A stretch of 64,000 nucleotides of DNA, from positions 310,001-374,000 of the forward strand of contig JFHF01000001.1 in NCBI GenBank assembly GCA_000648925.1, given 5' to 3'. The position numbers were made by a program, and so were the translations under genes. The DNA is from Caballeronia jiangsuensis. GTDB taxonomy: Bacteria > Pseudomonadota > Gammaproteobacteria > Burkholderiales > Burkholderiaceae. Shown here piece after piece: positions 35,887-44,627 of this stretch; within the stretch, counting starts at the first letter, position 1; each line of letters starts with the position of its first letter. Below the pieces are notes generated by a model, which had not been told where the DNA came from, did no database searches, and saw only the letters and a list, made by a program, of their open reading frames with translations.

Positions 35887-36564
35887 ATTCACCGGGATCT
35901 ACATGGCCGCGTGGCGCATGAACTGGGCATGGCGATTCTGCGTGGCGACGTCGCGCCCGGATCGCCCTTGCCGCGCGAAGCGGAGTTGATGGAGCGTTTC
36001 GGCGTGAGCCGCACGGTGCTCCGCGAGGCGTTGCGCACGCTCACGTCGAAAGGGCTGATCGAGTCGCGGCCGAAAGTCGGCACGCGCGTGCGCGCGAAGG
36101 ATGCCTGGAATCTGCTCGATTCCGACATGCTCGACTGGTATTCGCGTGTCGCGCCGCCGCTGCAATTCGCGCTCAAGCTTCAGGAAATGCGCGAGATGAT
36201 CGAGCCGTACGCCGCCGCGCTCGCCGCCGATAACCACGAGGAACGCACGCGCGAGCGTCTCACGCGCGCGCATCAGGCGATGGTCGGCGCGCAGAATGTC
36301 GAAGAATGGGTGCGCGCGGACCTCGATTTCCATCTGTGCGTGCTCGCCGCGTGCAGCAACGAATTGCTGATACCGCTCGGCGCGCTGATCGAGCGCACGC
36401 TGGAAGGCCAGTTGCGCCTGAACGCCAAGCGCGCCGATGTCTACAACGCGTCGCTCGCGGAACATACGGCCGTGTTTAAGGCGATCGTCGCGCGCGATTC
36501 GGCCGGTGCACGCCGCGCGATGGCCAATTTGCTCGGCGTGACGCGCGGCAGAATCGAAGGCTAA
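35887..36564 (+). CDS. dgoR: GntR/FadR-family regulator of galactonate use (probable DgoR), ATT start
   Basis: A 225-residue regulator. The N-terminal winged helix is LGMAILRGDVAPGSPLPREAELMERFGVSRTVLREALRTLTSKGLIESRPKVG in overlapping parts. The C-terminal FCD domain has metal-type residues in EMREMIEPYAAALA, DLDFHLCVLAACSNE and LAEHTAVFKAIVARD. I place the start at ATT 35887 because AAAGGAG (35874–35880) precedes it by 6 nt and no ATG or GTG fits this site. It then aligns residue-for-residue with the N-terminus of E. coli DgoR as I recall it. A GTG at 35911 is the conventional alternative, but it lacks a ribosome-binding site and cuts the first helix. Confidence 0.85.
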   Translation: MHRDLHGRVAHELGMAILRGDVAPGSPLPREAELMERFGVSRTVLREALRTLTSKGLIESRPKVGTRVRAKDAWNLLDSDMLDWYSRVAPPLQFALKLQEMREMIEPYAAALAADNHEERTRERLTRAHQAMVGAQNVEEWVRADLDFHLCVLAACSNELLIPLGALIERTLEGQLRLNAKRADVYNASLAEHTAVFKAIVARDSAGARRAMANLLGVTRGRIEG

Positions 36565-37421
36565 AACGCGTTCAGCGGTATCTTCAGATAGGTCGTGCCG
36601 TTGCCGGCCGCGTCAGGAAAGTGGCCGGCGCGAATGTTCACCTGGATCGCGGGCAAGATGAGCGTCGGCATGCCGAGGGTCGCGTCGCGCGCCTCGCGCA
36701 TCGCGACGAATTCGTCCTCGGTCTTGCCGCCCCCGACGTGAATGTTCTTCTCGCGCTGCTCGCGCACCGTGCTTTGCCACTGCGGGTCGCGCGTGTCGGG
36801 CGGATAGTCATGGCAGACGAAGAGGCGCGTTTCCGGATCGAGCGCGAGCAGGCGCTGGATCGATCGATACAGCCTGCGTGCGCTGCCGCCGGGAAAATCG
36901 CAGCGCGCGGTGCCGACGTCCGGCATGAAGAGCGTGTCGCCGACGAACACCGCATCGCCGATCCGATACGCCATGTCGGCGGGCGTGTGGCCCGGCACGA
37001 ACAGCGCGGTCGCCTCGATCTCGCCGATCGTGAAGCGCTCGCCGTCCGAAAGCAGATGATCGAATTGCGAGCCGTCGAGCTGAAACTCCGGTTCGAGATC
37101 GAAAATCTTCTTGAATACGCCCTGCACGGTGCGTATCGATTCGCCGATGGCGATCTTCCCGCCCAGCGTGCGCTTTAGATACGGCGCCGCCGAAAGATGG
37201 TCGGCATGTGCGTGCGTCTCCAGAATCCATTCGACGGAGAGCCGCTTTTCGCGCACGAACGCGACGACCGCATCGGCTGATTGCGTCGAGGTGCGCGCGG
37301 CTTTCGGATCGTAGTCGAGCACGGGATCGACGATCGCCGCTGCCGAACCGGCCTCTTTGTAGACGACATACGTCATCGTGCCGGTGTTGATGTCGAAGAA
37401 AGGCTGAGTGATGGCTTGCAC
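36561..37421 (-). CDS. Metallo-β-lactamase-fold hydrolase (Blh/persulfide-dioxygenase-like)
   Basis: A 286-residue MBL-fold enzyme. The zinc/iron motif is ILETHAHADHLSAAPYLK (HxHxDH); the further ligands are His in FVPGHTPADMAY, Asp in VFVGDTLFMPDVG and His in LFVCHDYPP. This arrangement resembles ETHE1/Blh proteins that oxidise glutathione persulfide or act in sulfide detoxification; the substrate is inferred. GTG at 37421 is chosen because GGGGGAG precedes it by 5 nt; a longer frame to 37460 exists. Its stop codon overlaps the dgoR stop by 4 nt, convergently. Confidence 0.86.
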   Translation of the reverse strand: MQAITQPFFDINTGTMTYVVYKEAGSAAAIVDPVLDYDPKAARTSTQSADAVVAFVREKRLSVEWILETHAHADHLSAAPYLKRTLGGKIAIGESIRTVQGVFKKIFDLEPEFQLDGSQFDHLLSDGERFTIGEIEATALFVPGHTPADMAYRIGDAVFVGDTLFMPDVGTARCDFPGGSARRLYRSIQRLLALDPETRLFVCHDYPPDTRDPQWQSTVREQREKNIHVGGGKTEDEFVAMREARDATLGMPTLILPAIQVNIRAGHFPDAAGNGTTYLKIPLNAF

Positions 37422-37571
37422 GCTGACTCCCCCGGTTGTTGCCTCGCGTCCCGCTCTCATCGCCCGGATCGATTGGGCGTGTTTGTCGGGATCGCGATAC
37501 AGTGTAACCCTTTGCGCCGGACCCCAACGCGCCGGCGCTCACCTCCACGAAAGCTCGATCAAGAGGTTCGA

Positions 37572-38588
37572 ATGCCGCACGTCCCGACTTCGCTCGCGTC
37601 GTCGTGGGGCGCGTGGGCCGTCTTCGTCAGCGTCCTCGCGACGCAACTCGGCGTGCCCGTCCCCGCCGCGCCGATGCTGATTCTCGCCGGCACGATCGTC
37701 GCCGCCGGCAACGCGCCGTTCTGGCAGATGCTCGCGGCCGCGGTGCTCGCCGTGCTCATCGCGGATTCACTCTGGTTCGCCGCGGGCCGCCTCTACGGCC
37801 GCCGCTTTCTCAACTCGCTCGTGCGCTTCTCGCTGTCCATCGATTCGACGCTGCGCACCGCGCGCCGCTGGTTCGAGCGTTTCGGCGTGCCGCTGCTCGC
37901 GCTGTCGAAGTTCGTGCCGGGGCTCGGGCTCGTGTCGGCGCCGCTGCTCGGCACTACGCAGATCGAAGTGCGCGTGTTTATCTTGTGGGATCTGATTGGC
38001 GCGACGGCGTGGGCGAGTTTCTGGATGCTCGGCGGCGCGGCGCTGCAGGAACAGATCGCGCGGCTCGTCGTGCTGGTGCGCGCCAATGGCACGACGGTGA
38101 TCGATATTCTCGTGATGGTCGCGCTCGGCTTCCTGCTGTATCGATGGATCCGGCGCGAGCAGTTTCGCCAGTGGCTCGCGAAGTATCACATCACGCCGGA
38201 TCAGCTCGACTCGATGATGCGTTCCGACGCGCCGCCCGTGATCTACGATGCGCGCCCGGCGGAGATTCGTCGCCGCGAGCCGTATCGCATCGCGGGCGCG
38301 ATCGCGCTGGACCTCGATTCGCCGGATCGCGTCGATCAGTTGTATTCGGAGCACGAGGTGGTCGTGTATTGCGTGTGCCCGAACGAGGCGACCGCGAAGA
38401 TCATCGCGCGGCAGTTGCGCGCGAAGGGTTTCAGCCATGTGCGGCCGCTGAAGGGCGGGCTGGATGCGTGGGAGAAGCACGGCTATCCGGTCGAACCGAT
38501 GCCGGCTGAGCACCTCCGTGCCGCGTCCGGTCACGACGACGACATCGATCACGACATGGTCACGATCCGCGCGACCGCGCCGGAATGA
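37572..38588 (+). CDS. DedA-family membrane protein fused to a rhodanese domain
   Basis: A 338-residue two-part protein. Residues 1–~200 form a DedA/SNARE-associated (VTT) membrane domain with several hydrophobic helices and the DedA-like GRLYGRRF and SKFVPGLGLVSAPLLG. After a final helix (TVIDILVMVALGFLLYRWI) a cytoplasmic rhodanese domain follows (about 215–310): PPVIYDARPAEIRRREPYRIAGAIAL, the active-site loop VVYCVCPNEATAKIIA and VRPLKGGLDAWEKHGYPVE. DedA proteins support phospholipid flipping and proton-motive force. Start at 37572 (AGAGG upstream). The fused order indicates a sulfur- or redox-linked role, inferred. It is adjacent to the persulfide-type MBL gene, divergently. Confidence 0.88.
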   Translation: MPHVPTSLASSWGAWAVFVSVLATQLGVPVPAAPMLILAGTIVAAGNAPFWQMLAAAVLAVLIADSLWFAAGRLYGRRFLNSLVRFSLSIDSTLRTARRWFERFGVPLLALSKFVPGLGLVSAPLLGTTQIEVRVFILWDLIGATAWASFWMLGGAALQEQIARLVVLVRANGTTVIDILVMVALGFLLYRWIRREQFRQWLAKYHITPDQLDSMMRSDAPPVIYDARPAEIRRREPYRIAGAIALDLDSPDRVDQLYSEHEVVVYCVCPNEATAKIIARQLRAKGFSHVRPLKGGLDAWEKHGYPVEPMPAEHLRAASGHDDDIDHDMVTIRATAPE

Positions 38589-38589
38589 A

Positions 38590-39519
38590 CTACGTCCGGC
38601 GCGCGGGACGATTCACCAGCGCGATGCCCGCGAGCACCATCGCCGCGGCGACCATGAACCGCGCGGTGAACTGCTCGCCGAGCAACAGCACGCCGAAGGT
38701 GACGCCGAAGATCGGCGTGAGAAACGAGAACACGGAAAGCCGCGACGCCATATAGCGCGTGAGCAGCCAGAACCACGTCAGATAGCTGATGAACGCGACG
38801 ACGATCGCCTGATACGCGAGGCTCGCGATCGCGAGCGGCGAAACGGCGCCGATGTGCGTCTGTCCGATGCCCGCCGCGAGCACGAGCAGCAGCACCGCCG
38901 ACACCGCCAGCTGATAGAACAGCGTCTTGCTCGCGCTCGCATGCGATAGCGACGACGCACGCACGACGACCGTCGTCGCGGCCCAGAAGATGCCGGCCAT
39001 GATGCCGAGCGCATCGCCCGCGATTCCACGCATCGTCGATGTGCTGTTCGGATTGCCGTGCAGAAAGCCATCGGCGAACGCGAGCGCGATGCCGCAGAAC
39101 GCGAGCACGATGCCGCACCACTGCGTGCGCGAAAGCCGCTCGCCCGCGACGAACCAGTGCAGGCCGAGCGCGGTGAAGCAGGGCGCGGTGTAGAGAAACA
39201 CGGCCATGCGCGTCGCCGTGGTGAGACTCAGGCCGAAGAAAATGCAGACGAACTCGCCGCCGAACAGCAGACCCGCGAGCAGGCCGGCGGGCAGCGTGTC
39301 GTCGCGCTGGAAGAGCGGCACGCCGCGCGTGCGCGTCCAGATCCACACGAGGCATGTCGCGATCAGCGAGCGGATGCCGGCTTGCAGCATCGGCGGAATC
39401 GACGCGTTCGCTTCCTTGATCGCGACTTGCTGGAATCCCCACGCGCCGCACAGCGCGATCATCACGATGATGGCGGTGGCGTCGGGGGCGCGGCGCAGGG
39501 AGACGGACGGCGTGCTCAT
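38590..39519 (-). CDS. EamA/DMT-family transporter
   Basis: A 309-residue inner-membrane protein with about ten hydrophobic helices in two EamA repeats. Seen: the typical N-terminal helix (AIIVMIALCGAWGFQQVAIKEA), TATRMAVFLYTAPCFTALGLHWFVAGERL ending repeat one, and SVFSFLTPIFGVTFGVLLLGEQFTARFMVAAAMVLAGIALVN ending repeat two. DMT members mostly export metabolites or amino acids; the substrate cannot be told. Start at 39519 (MSTPSVSL); the longer frame to 40353 is a shadow of gloA. It ends one base after the convergent DedA–rhodanese stop. Confidence 0.9.
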   Translation of the reverse strand: MSTPSVSLRRAPDATAIIVMIALCGAWGFQQVAIKEANASIPPMLQAGIRSLIATCLVWIWTRTRGVPLFQRDDTLPAGLLAGLLFGGEFVCIFFGLSLTTATRMAVFLYTAPCFTALGLHWFVAGERLSRTQWCGIVLAFCGIALAFADGFLHGNPNSTSTMRGIAGDALGIMAGIFWAATTVVVRASSLSHASASKTLFYQLAVSAVLLLVLAAGIGQTHIGAVSPLAIASLAYQAIVVAFISYLTWFWLLTRYMASRLSVFSFLTPIFGVTFGVLLLGEQFTARFMVAAAMVLAGIALVNRPARRT

Positions 39520-39671
39520 CGGCTGGCTCGGTAAGCGTGGCCGGAGAGGCCATGCACTGATTTGGAGCGTCGATTGTGCCAGCGAACGGCCTTCGACGAG
39601 CGAAAGGTCGTGATGAGCCCGTGGAGATTGCGCGCCGCGGCGAATGCGCGGCGCGCGACGTGCTGCGTGCG

Positions 39672-40058
39672 TTACGAATGCTTTTCGATCAGTTCGACCT
39701 TGTAGCCGTCCGGGTCTTCGACGAACGCGATAACCGTCGTGCCGCCTTTCACCGGTCCGGCTTCGCGCGTGACCTTGCCGCCTGCCTGGCGAATGCGCTC
39801 GCATGCGCCGGCGGCGTCGTCGACTTCGAGCGCGATATGGCCGTAGGCCGAGCCGAGATCGTACTTGTCGGTGCCCCAGTTGTAGGTCAGCTCGAGGACG
39901 CTGTTCTCGCTTTCCGGGCCGTAGCCGACGAACGCGAGCGTGTACTTGTACTCGGTGTTTTCGCTTTGACGCAGCACTTTCATGCCGAGAATGCGCGTAT
40001 AGAAATCGATGGAACGCTGCAGGTCGCCGACGCGCAGCATCGTATGGAGGAGTCGCAT
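39672..40058 (-). CDS. gloA: Lactoylglutathione lyase (glyoxalase I)
   Basis: A 128-residue glyoxalase I converting the methylglyoxal–glutathione hemithioacetal to S-lactoylglutathione. All four metal ligands fall exactly where they do in E. coli GloA: H5 ([10 protein letters not shown]), E56 (SVLELTYN), H74 (YGHIALEV) and E122 (YKVELIE). This supports a Ni/Co-type enzyme. Start at 40058; upstream residues of the longer frame do not fit the family. It lies 81 nt downstream of the YgjP-like gene on the same strand. Confidence 0.97.
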   Translation of the reverse strand: MRLLHTMLRVGDLQRSIDFYTRILGMKVLRQSENTEYKYTLAFVGYGPESENSVLELTYNWGTDKYDLGSAYGHIALEVDDAAGACERIRQAGGKVTREAGPVKGGTTVIAFVEDPDGYKVELIEKHS

Positions 40059-40139
40059 GGTGGGGTTCCTGTTGTGTGTCGTTTGCGGGGGACAGGAAGG
40101 AAATTGTACCGTCGGCGCCCGCCGCACGCTGACGACACC

Positions 40140-41060
40140 TCAGAGCGCCGGCAGCAGATCCGGCGGATGATGCTTGAGCGTATGCCGCGCTTCGCGGAAC
40201 TCGGGAAAGATGGATTCGACCGTCTGCCAGAAGCGCGGGCTGTGGTTCATCTCGCGCAGATGCGCGAGCTCGTGCGCGACGACGTAATCGATGATCGACA
40301 TCGGGAAATGAATGAGCCGCCAGTTCAGGCGGATCTTGCCGTCGCTGGAACAACTGCCCCAGCGCGTCGCCGCCGACGACAACGCATACGCGCGATACTC
40401 GACGCCGAGCTTCGCCGCATACACCGCGAGCCGCTCGCCGAAGATGCGCTTCGCTTCCGATTGCAGCCAGCCCTGCACGCGATCCTTGATCTGCTGCGCG
40501 TCGGCGAGCGCGGGCAGCGCGAGCGAAAGCACGTTGGTCTTGTCGTCAAAAGACAGCGCGCTTGCCGACGAGCCGAGCGACACGCTGATCGTCTTGCCGA
40601 GATACGGAAACTGCGCGCCATCCTTCCAGTCGATGCGCGGCAGCGCGCGCTGCTCGACGCGCGTCTGCCATTCGGTGAGCTTCTTGACGATCCAGTTCTG
40701 CTTGCCGAGGATCGCGCTTTCGATGTCCGCGATCGTCACCCAGCGCGGCGCGGTGATCGCGAGCCCGGTGCCGTCGATGCAAAAGCCGATCGTGCGCCGC
40801 GCCGAACGCCTCAACCGATACTCCAGCGCGCCCGCCTTCAGCGCGATGCGGCGCAGACGCACGCCATCGGGAAGCGGTGTCGCCGGAGCGGGGGGCGTGA
40901 GGACGGGAACGGGATCGGCGGCGGGAACATCGCCGCGCAGCGGAGCGGGTCCGTTCGCGGGCGGCGCGCCGGAGTATGCCGGCGCATGCTCGAACGGCAG
41001 ATCGAGTTGCAGGGTATCGAGCGCGACGGCGGGGCGCTGTCGCGATGGGGCTTTCTGCAT
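40140..41060 (-). CDS. YgjP/WLM-like (DUF45) zinc metallopeptidase
   Basis: A 306-residue protein with a C-terminal metallopeptidase domain of the YgjP/SprT-like group. The zinc motif is HELAHLREMNHSPRFW (HExxH plus a distal His), preceded by TRWGSCSSDGKIRLNWRLIHFP, the usual signature of DUF45 proteins. The first ~75 residues are proline- and alanine-rich and probably disordered. The physiological substrate is not known. ATG at 41060 is used; a GTG at 41174 would add 38 residues and overlap the acyltransferase gene by 32 nt, so the start is uncertain. Confidence 0.88.
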   Translation of the reverse strand: MQKAPSRQRPAVALDTLQLDLPFEHAPAYSGAPPANGPAPLRGDVPAADPVPVLTPPAPATPLPDGVRLRRIALKAGALEYRLRRSARRTIGFCIDGTGLAITAPRWVTIADIESAILGKQNWIVKKLTEWQTRVEQRALPRIDWKDGAQFPYLGKTISVSLGSSASALSFDDKTNVLSLALPALADAQQIKDRVQGWLQSEAKRIFGERLAVYAAKLGVEYRAYALSSAATRWGSCSSDGKIRLNWRLIHFPMSIIDYVVAHELAHLREMNHSPRFWQTVESIFPEFREARHTLKHHPPDLLPAL

Positions 41061-41142
41061 CGGCTCGGCTTTGCGCTCACGGCGCAGGAATGACGAGAAG
41101 AATGAGTAAGGCACGCCGCGGCTCGATTCGAACGCTGCCGCT

Positions 41143-41916
41143 TCAGCGGCCCGCGCCCGCGGCGCCGGCTTCACCCGGCTGCGCGTTCGGCGCGGCGTAA
41201 GCGTGCGGATCGATGCGGCGCATTTCCGCCTCGATCCAGCTTTCGACGCGCGTGTTCACTTCCTCGGGCGTGAGGCCGGCTGTATCGATCGGCCTGCCGA
41301 TCGACACCGTGACTATACCCGGATATTTGATGAAGGAATTGCGTGGCCAGACGTGACCGGCGTTGTGCGCGATCGGCACGACCGGTGCGCCGGTCACGAC
41401 GGCGAAGCGCGCGCCGCCGGTCTTGTACTTGCCCTGGCTGCCGACGCGCGTGCGCGTGCCTTCGGGAAACATGATGACCCACGCGCCTTCGTCCATGCGC
41501 GCGCGGCCCTGGCTCGTGACGGACGCGAACGCATCGCGTCCCTGCTTGCGATCGATATGCACCATCTTGAGCAGCCCGAGCGCCCAGCCGAAGAACGGCA
41601 CGTAGAGCAACTCGCGCTTGAACACGTAGCAGAGCGGGCGCGGCATCAGCGCGGGAAACGCGAGCGTCTCCCATGCTGACTGATGCTTCGATAGCAGCAC
41701 GGCGGGACCATCCGGCAGGTTCTCCATGCCTTCGATCGTGTAGCGGATTCCGATCAGATGCCGCAGCACGACGATGGTCGATTTGCACCAGCCGGCCGCC
41801 ATCCAGTAGCGCTTGTCGGCGCGCATGAACGGAAACGCAATGAAACAGGCGATCGCGTACGGCGTCGTGTACACGATGAAGTAAAGCATCAACAGCAGCG
41901 AACGGATGAAGCGCAT
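41143..41916 (-). CDS. plsC: 1-acyl-sn-glycerol-3-phosphate acyltransferase (PlsC family)
   Basis: A 257-residue PlsC-domain acyltransferase with an N-terminal membrane helix (LLLMLYFIVYTTPYAIACFIAF). Acyltransferase blocks: motif I is SKHQSAWETLAF, motif II is FFGWALGLLKMVHIDR, motif III is VIMFPEGTRTR, and motif IV is PVVPIAHNAG. It would acylate lysophosphatidate to phosphatidate. Motif I reads KHQSAWE, with Glu instead of the usual Asp of NHxxxxD. It follows gmhB by 12 nt, an arrangement typical of Burkholderiaceae. The C-terminal tail is Ala/Gly-rich. Confidence 0.92.
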   Translation of the reverse strand: MRFIRSLLLMLYFIVYTTPYAIACFIAFPFMRADKRYWMAAGWCKSTIVVLRHLIGIRYTIEGMENLPDGPAVLLSKHQSAWETLAFPALMPRPLCYVFKRELLYVPFFGWALGLLKMVHIDRKQGRDAFASVTSQGRARMDEGAWVIMFPEGTRTRVGSQGKYKTGGARFAVVTGAPVVPIAHNAGHVWPRNSFIKYPGIVTVSIGRPIDTAGLTPEEVNTRVESWIEAEMRRIDPHAYAAPNAQPGEAGAAGAGR

Positions 41917-41928
41917 GACGTCTCGGTG

Positions 41929-42501
41929 TTACTGGGCCGCGGAGCGGTCCTGATGCCGTGCGAGGAACTCGAGCGCGAACGCGCGCAAGTCTTTGTGAAC
42001 CACGGTGCCTTCGGGCAACTGGCCTTCCTTGAGCGTCTTTTCGCCCTTGCCGGTGAGCACGAGATGCGTGGGAAAGCCGAGCGCCGCGCCCGCTTGCAGA
42101 TCGCGCAGCGAATCGCCGACCACGGGCGTGTCTTCAGGATCGATCTCGAAGCGATCGATGATCTGCTGCAACATGCCGGGCCTCGGCTTTCTGCAATCGC
42201 ATTGATCTTCCGCCGTGTGCGGGCAGAAGAACACCGCGTCGATACGTCCGCCGACGGCCGCGACCGCGCGATTCATCTTCTGATGCATCGCGTTCAGCGC
42301 GGCCATGTCGAACAGACCGCGCCCGATGCCCGACTGATTCGATGCGATCGCCACGCGATAGCCCGACTGATTCAGGCGCGCGATGGCTTCGAGGCTGCCG
42401 GGAATGGCGACCCATTCGTCCGGCGACTTGATGAACGCATCGGAATCGGCGTTGATCACGCCGTCGCGATCGAGGATGACCAGTTTTCGGTTCATGACCA
42501 T
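41929..42501 (-). CDS. gmhB: D-glycero-β-D-manno-heptose 1,7-bisphosphate 7-phosphatase
   Basis: A 190-residue HAD-family phosphatase removing the 7-phosphate of heptose bisphosphate during LPS inner-core synthesis. HAD motifs: VILDRDGVIN (DxD), ASNQSGIGRG, and PVVGDSLRDLQAG. The zinc-binding loop of GmhB is present as FFCPHTAEDQCDCRKPRPGML. Two ATGs six nucleotides apart (42501 and 42495) are possible starts. It is 9 nt downstream of glyS and 12 nt upstream of plsC, hence in one operon. Confidence 0.95.
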   Translation of the reverse strand: MVMNRKLVILDRDGVINADSDAFIKSPDEWVAIPGSLEAIARLNQSGYRVAIASNQSGIGRGLFDMAALNAMHQKMNRAVAAVGGRIDAVFFCPHTAEDQCDCRKPRPGMLQQIIDRFEIDPEDTPVVGDSLRDLQAGAALGFPTHLVLTGKGEKTLKEGQLPEGTVVHKDLRAFALEFLARHQDRSAAQ

Positions 42502-42510
42502 GGCGGCGCG

Positions 42511-44610
42511 TCAGGCAGCGAGCTTCGAAATATCGGCGACGCAGTTCATCTGCTGATGCAATGCGTTGAGCAATGCGAGCCGATTGTTGCGCAGCGCGGG
42601 ATCTTCCGCGTTCACCATCACGTCGTTGAAGAACGTGTCGACGCTCTCGCGCAACGCGGCGAGCGCGGTCAGCGCTTCCGTATAGTTGCGCGCCGCGAGC
42701 TGGCTCTGCACGCGCGGCGTCACCTGTTCGATCTGCGCGTAGAGATTCTTCTCCGCCGCTTCGACGAGCAGTTCCTTGTTCACCGACGAAGGCGCGCCTT
42801 GCTCCGACTTCTTCAGGATGTTCGAGATGCGCTTGTTGGCGGCCGCGAGCGCCGCCGCTTCGGGCAGCGCGGCGAACTCGCGCACGGCATCGAGGCGCGC
42901 GACGATGTCGTCGAGACGCGTCGGGTTCAGGCTCAGCACCGCTTCGATATCGTTCGCTTCGAAGCCGCGTTCGCGCAACAGACCACGCAGGCGATCGAGG
43001 AAGAACGCGTAGATGGCTTCGGTCGAATCGGCGACTTGCGGCATGCCCGCGAACTGGCGTTGAGCGATGCCGACGAGATCGCGCAGATCGATCGGCAGCT
43101 TCTTTTCCAGCAGGATGCGCAGCACGCCGAGCGCGTGACGGCGCAGCGCGAACGGGTCTTTCTCGCCCGTCGGCGCGAGGCCGATGCCCCAGATGCCGAC
43201 GATCGTTTCCAGCTTGTCCGCGAGCGCGACCGCCGCGCCGACGCCCGTCGACGGCGTTTCATCGCCCGAGAAGCGCGGCTGATAGTGCTCCGAGCACGCG
43301 AGCGCGACTTCTTCCGGCTCGCCGTCGTGACGCGCGTAGTACGTGCCCATCGTGCCTTGCAGCTCGGGGAACTCGCCGACCATGTCGGTCAGCAAATCGG
43401 CCTTCGCGAGACGCGCGGCGCGGCGCGTCAACGCGGCATCGACGCCGACCATCGGTGCGATTTCGCCTGCAAGCGCCTCGACACGCTCGACGCGTTGCAG
43501 CGTCGAACCGAGCTTGTTGTGATAGACGACATTCGCGAGCAGCGGCACGCGGTCTTCGAGACGCTTCTTCTTGTCCTGCGTGAAGAAGAACTTCGCATCG
43601 GCGAGACGCGGGCGCACGACGCGCTCGTTGCCTTCGACGATCTCGTCGGGCGTCTTCGTATCGATGTTCGACACGATCAAAAAGCGCGAGCGCAGCTTGC
43701 CGTGCTGGTCGGTGAGTGCGAAATACTTCTGGTTGGTCTGCATCGTGAGGATGAGACATTCCTGCGGCACCTGCAGGAATTCCTCGTCGAAGCGGCATTC
43801 GTACACGACCGGCCATTCGACGAGCGCGTTCACTTCGTCGAGCAGCGCTTCGGGCATCACGACGCGGTCGTCGCCGGCGAACGCAAGAAGCTGCGTGCGA
43901 ATCGATTCACGGCGATCGTCGAAATTGGCGACGACATGACCTTTGCTGCGCAGCGTGTTGGCGTATTCGTCGGCGTTCGGAATCGCAACGAAGCCTTCCG
44001 ACATGAATCGATGACCGACGGTCGTATCGCCCGAATCGACGCCGAGCGCGCTCACCGGCACGACGTTGCGCCCGTGCATGGCGACAAGGCGCTGCACCGG
44101 ACGCACGAACTGCACGCTGGTGCCGTCCGGACGCTGATAGGTCATGACCTTCGGAATCGGCAGCTTGCCGAGGGTTTCATCGAGCGCGGCTTGCAGACCG
44201 TCGGCGAGCGTCGCGCCGGGCGCGGCGTAGCGCAGAAAGAACGCTTCCGCCTTGCCGTCCTGCGCGCGTTCGAGTTCGGCGAGCGGGAAGTCGGGGAAAC
44301 CGAGCGCAGCGAGTTTCTTCGCGAGCGGCGGCGTGGGGTTGCCTTCCTTGTCGAGCGCGACCGACACGGGCAGCACTTTCTCGCGCACCTGCTTTTCCGG
44401 CGCGACATCGCGCACGTTCCTGATGAGCACGGCGAGGCGGCGCGGCGTCGCGTACTTTTCGAACGCGGGCGCGCCGTCGATCAGATCGCGCGCGGCGAGA
44501 CGCTCGACGATGCCATCGGCAAAAGCGGTGCCGAGACGCGCGAGCGCTTTCGGCGGCAGTTCTTCGGTGAGCAGTTCGACGAGCAGGGAAGCGTGGTTGG
44601 ATTGCGTCAT
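42511..44610 (-). CDS. glyS: Glycyl-tRNA synthetase β subunit
   Basis: A 699-residue β subunit of the bacterial-type tetrameric (αβ)2 GlyRS, which recognises tRNA-Gly. It begins [16 protein letters not shown] and shows [59 protein letters not shown], an HD-type block around [19 protein letters not shown], and the C-terminal anticodon-binding part. The start at 44610 is chosen over upstream codons within glyQ's end. It follows glyQ by 17 nt. Confidence 0.97.
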   Translation of the reverse strand: MTQSNHASLLVELLTEELPPKALARLGTAFADGIVERLAARDLIDGAPAFEKYATPRRLAVLIRNVRDVAPEKQVREKVLPVSVALDKEGNPTPPLAKKLAALGFPDFPLAELERAQDGKAEAFFLRYAAPGATLADGLQAALDETLGKLPIPKVMTYQRPDGTSVQFVRPVQRLVAMHGRNVVPVSALGVDSGDTTVGHRFMSEGFVAIPNADEYANTLRSKGHVVANFDDRRESIRTQLLAFAGDDRVVMPEALLDEVNALVEWPVVYECRFDEEFLQVPQECLILTMQTNQKYFALTDQHGKLRSRFLIVSNIDTKTPDEIVEGNERVVRPRLADAKFFFTQDKKKRLEDRVPLLANVVYHNKLGSTLQRVERVEALAGEIAPMVGVDAALTRRAARLAKADLLTDMVGEFPELQGTMGTYYARHDGEPEEVALACSEHYQPRFSGDETPSTGVGAAVALADKLETIVGIWGIGLAPTGEKDPFALRRHALGVLRILLEKKLPIDLRDLVGIAQRQFAGMPQVADSTEAIYAFFLDRLRGLLRERGFEANDIEAVLSLNPTRLDDIVARLDAVREFAALPEAAALAAANKRISNILKKSEQGAPSSVNKELLVEAAEKNLYAQIEQVTPRVQSQLAARNYTEALTALAALRESVDTFFNDVMVNAEDPALRNNRLALLNALHQQMNCVADISKLAA

Positions 44611-44627
44611 TGTTCTGTCGAGCCTCG

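Noticed and set aside
35911-36564. GTG start at 35911 for the galactonate regulator
   Set aside because: No Shine-Dalgarno and loss of the first winged-helix helix; kept only as an alternative to ATT 35887.
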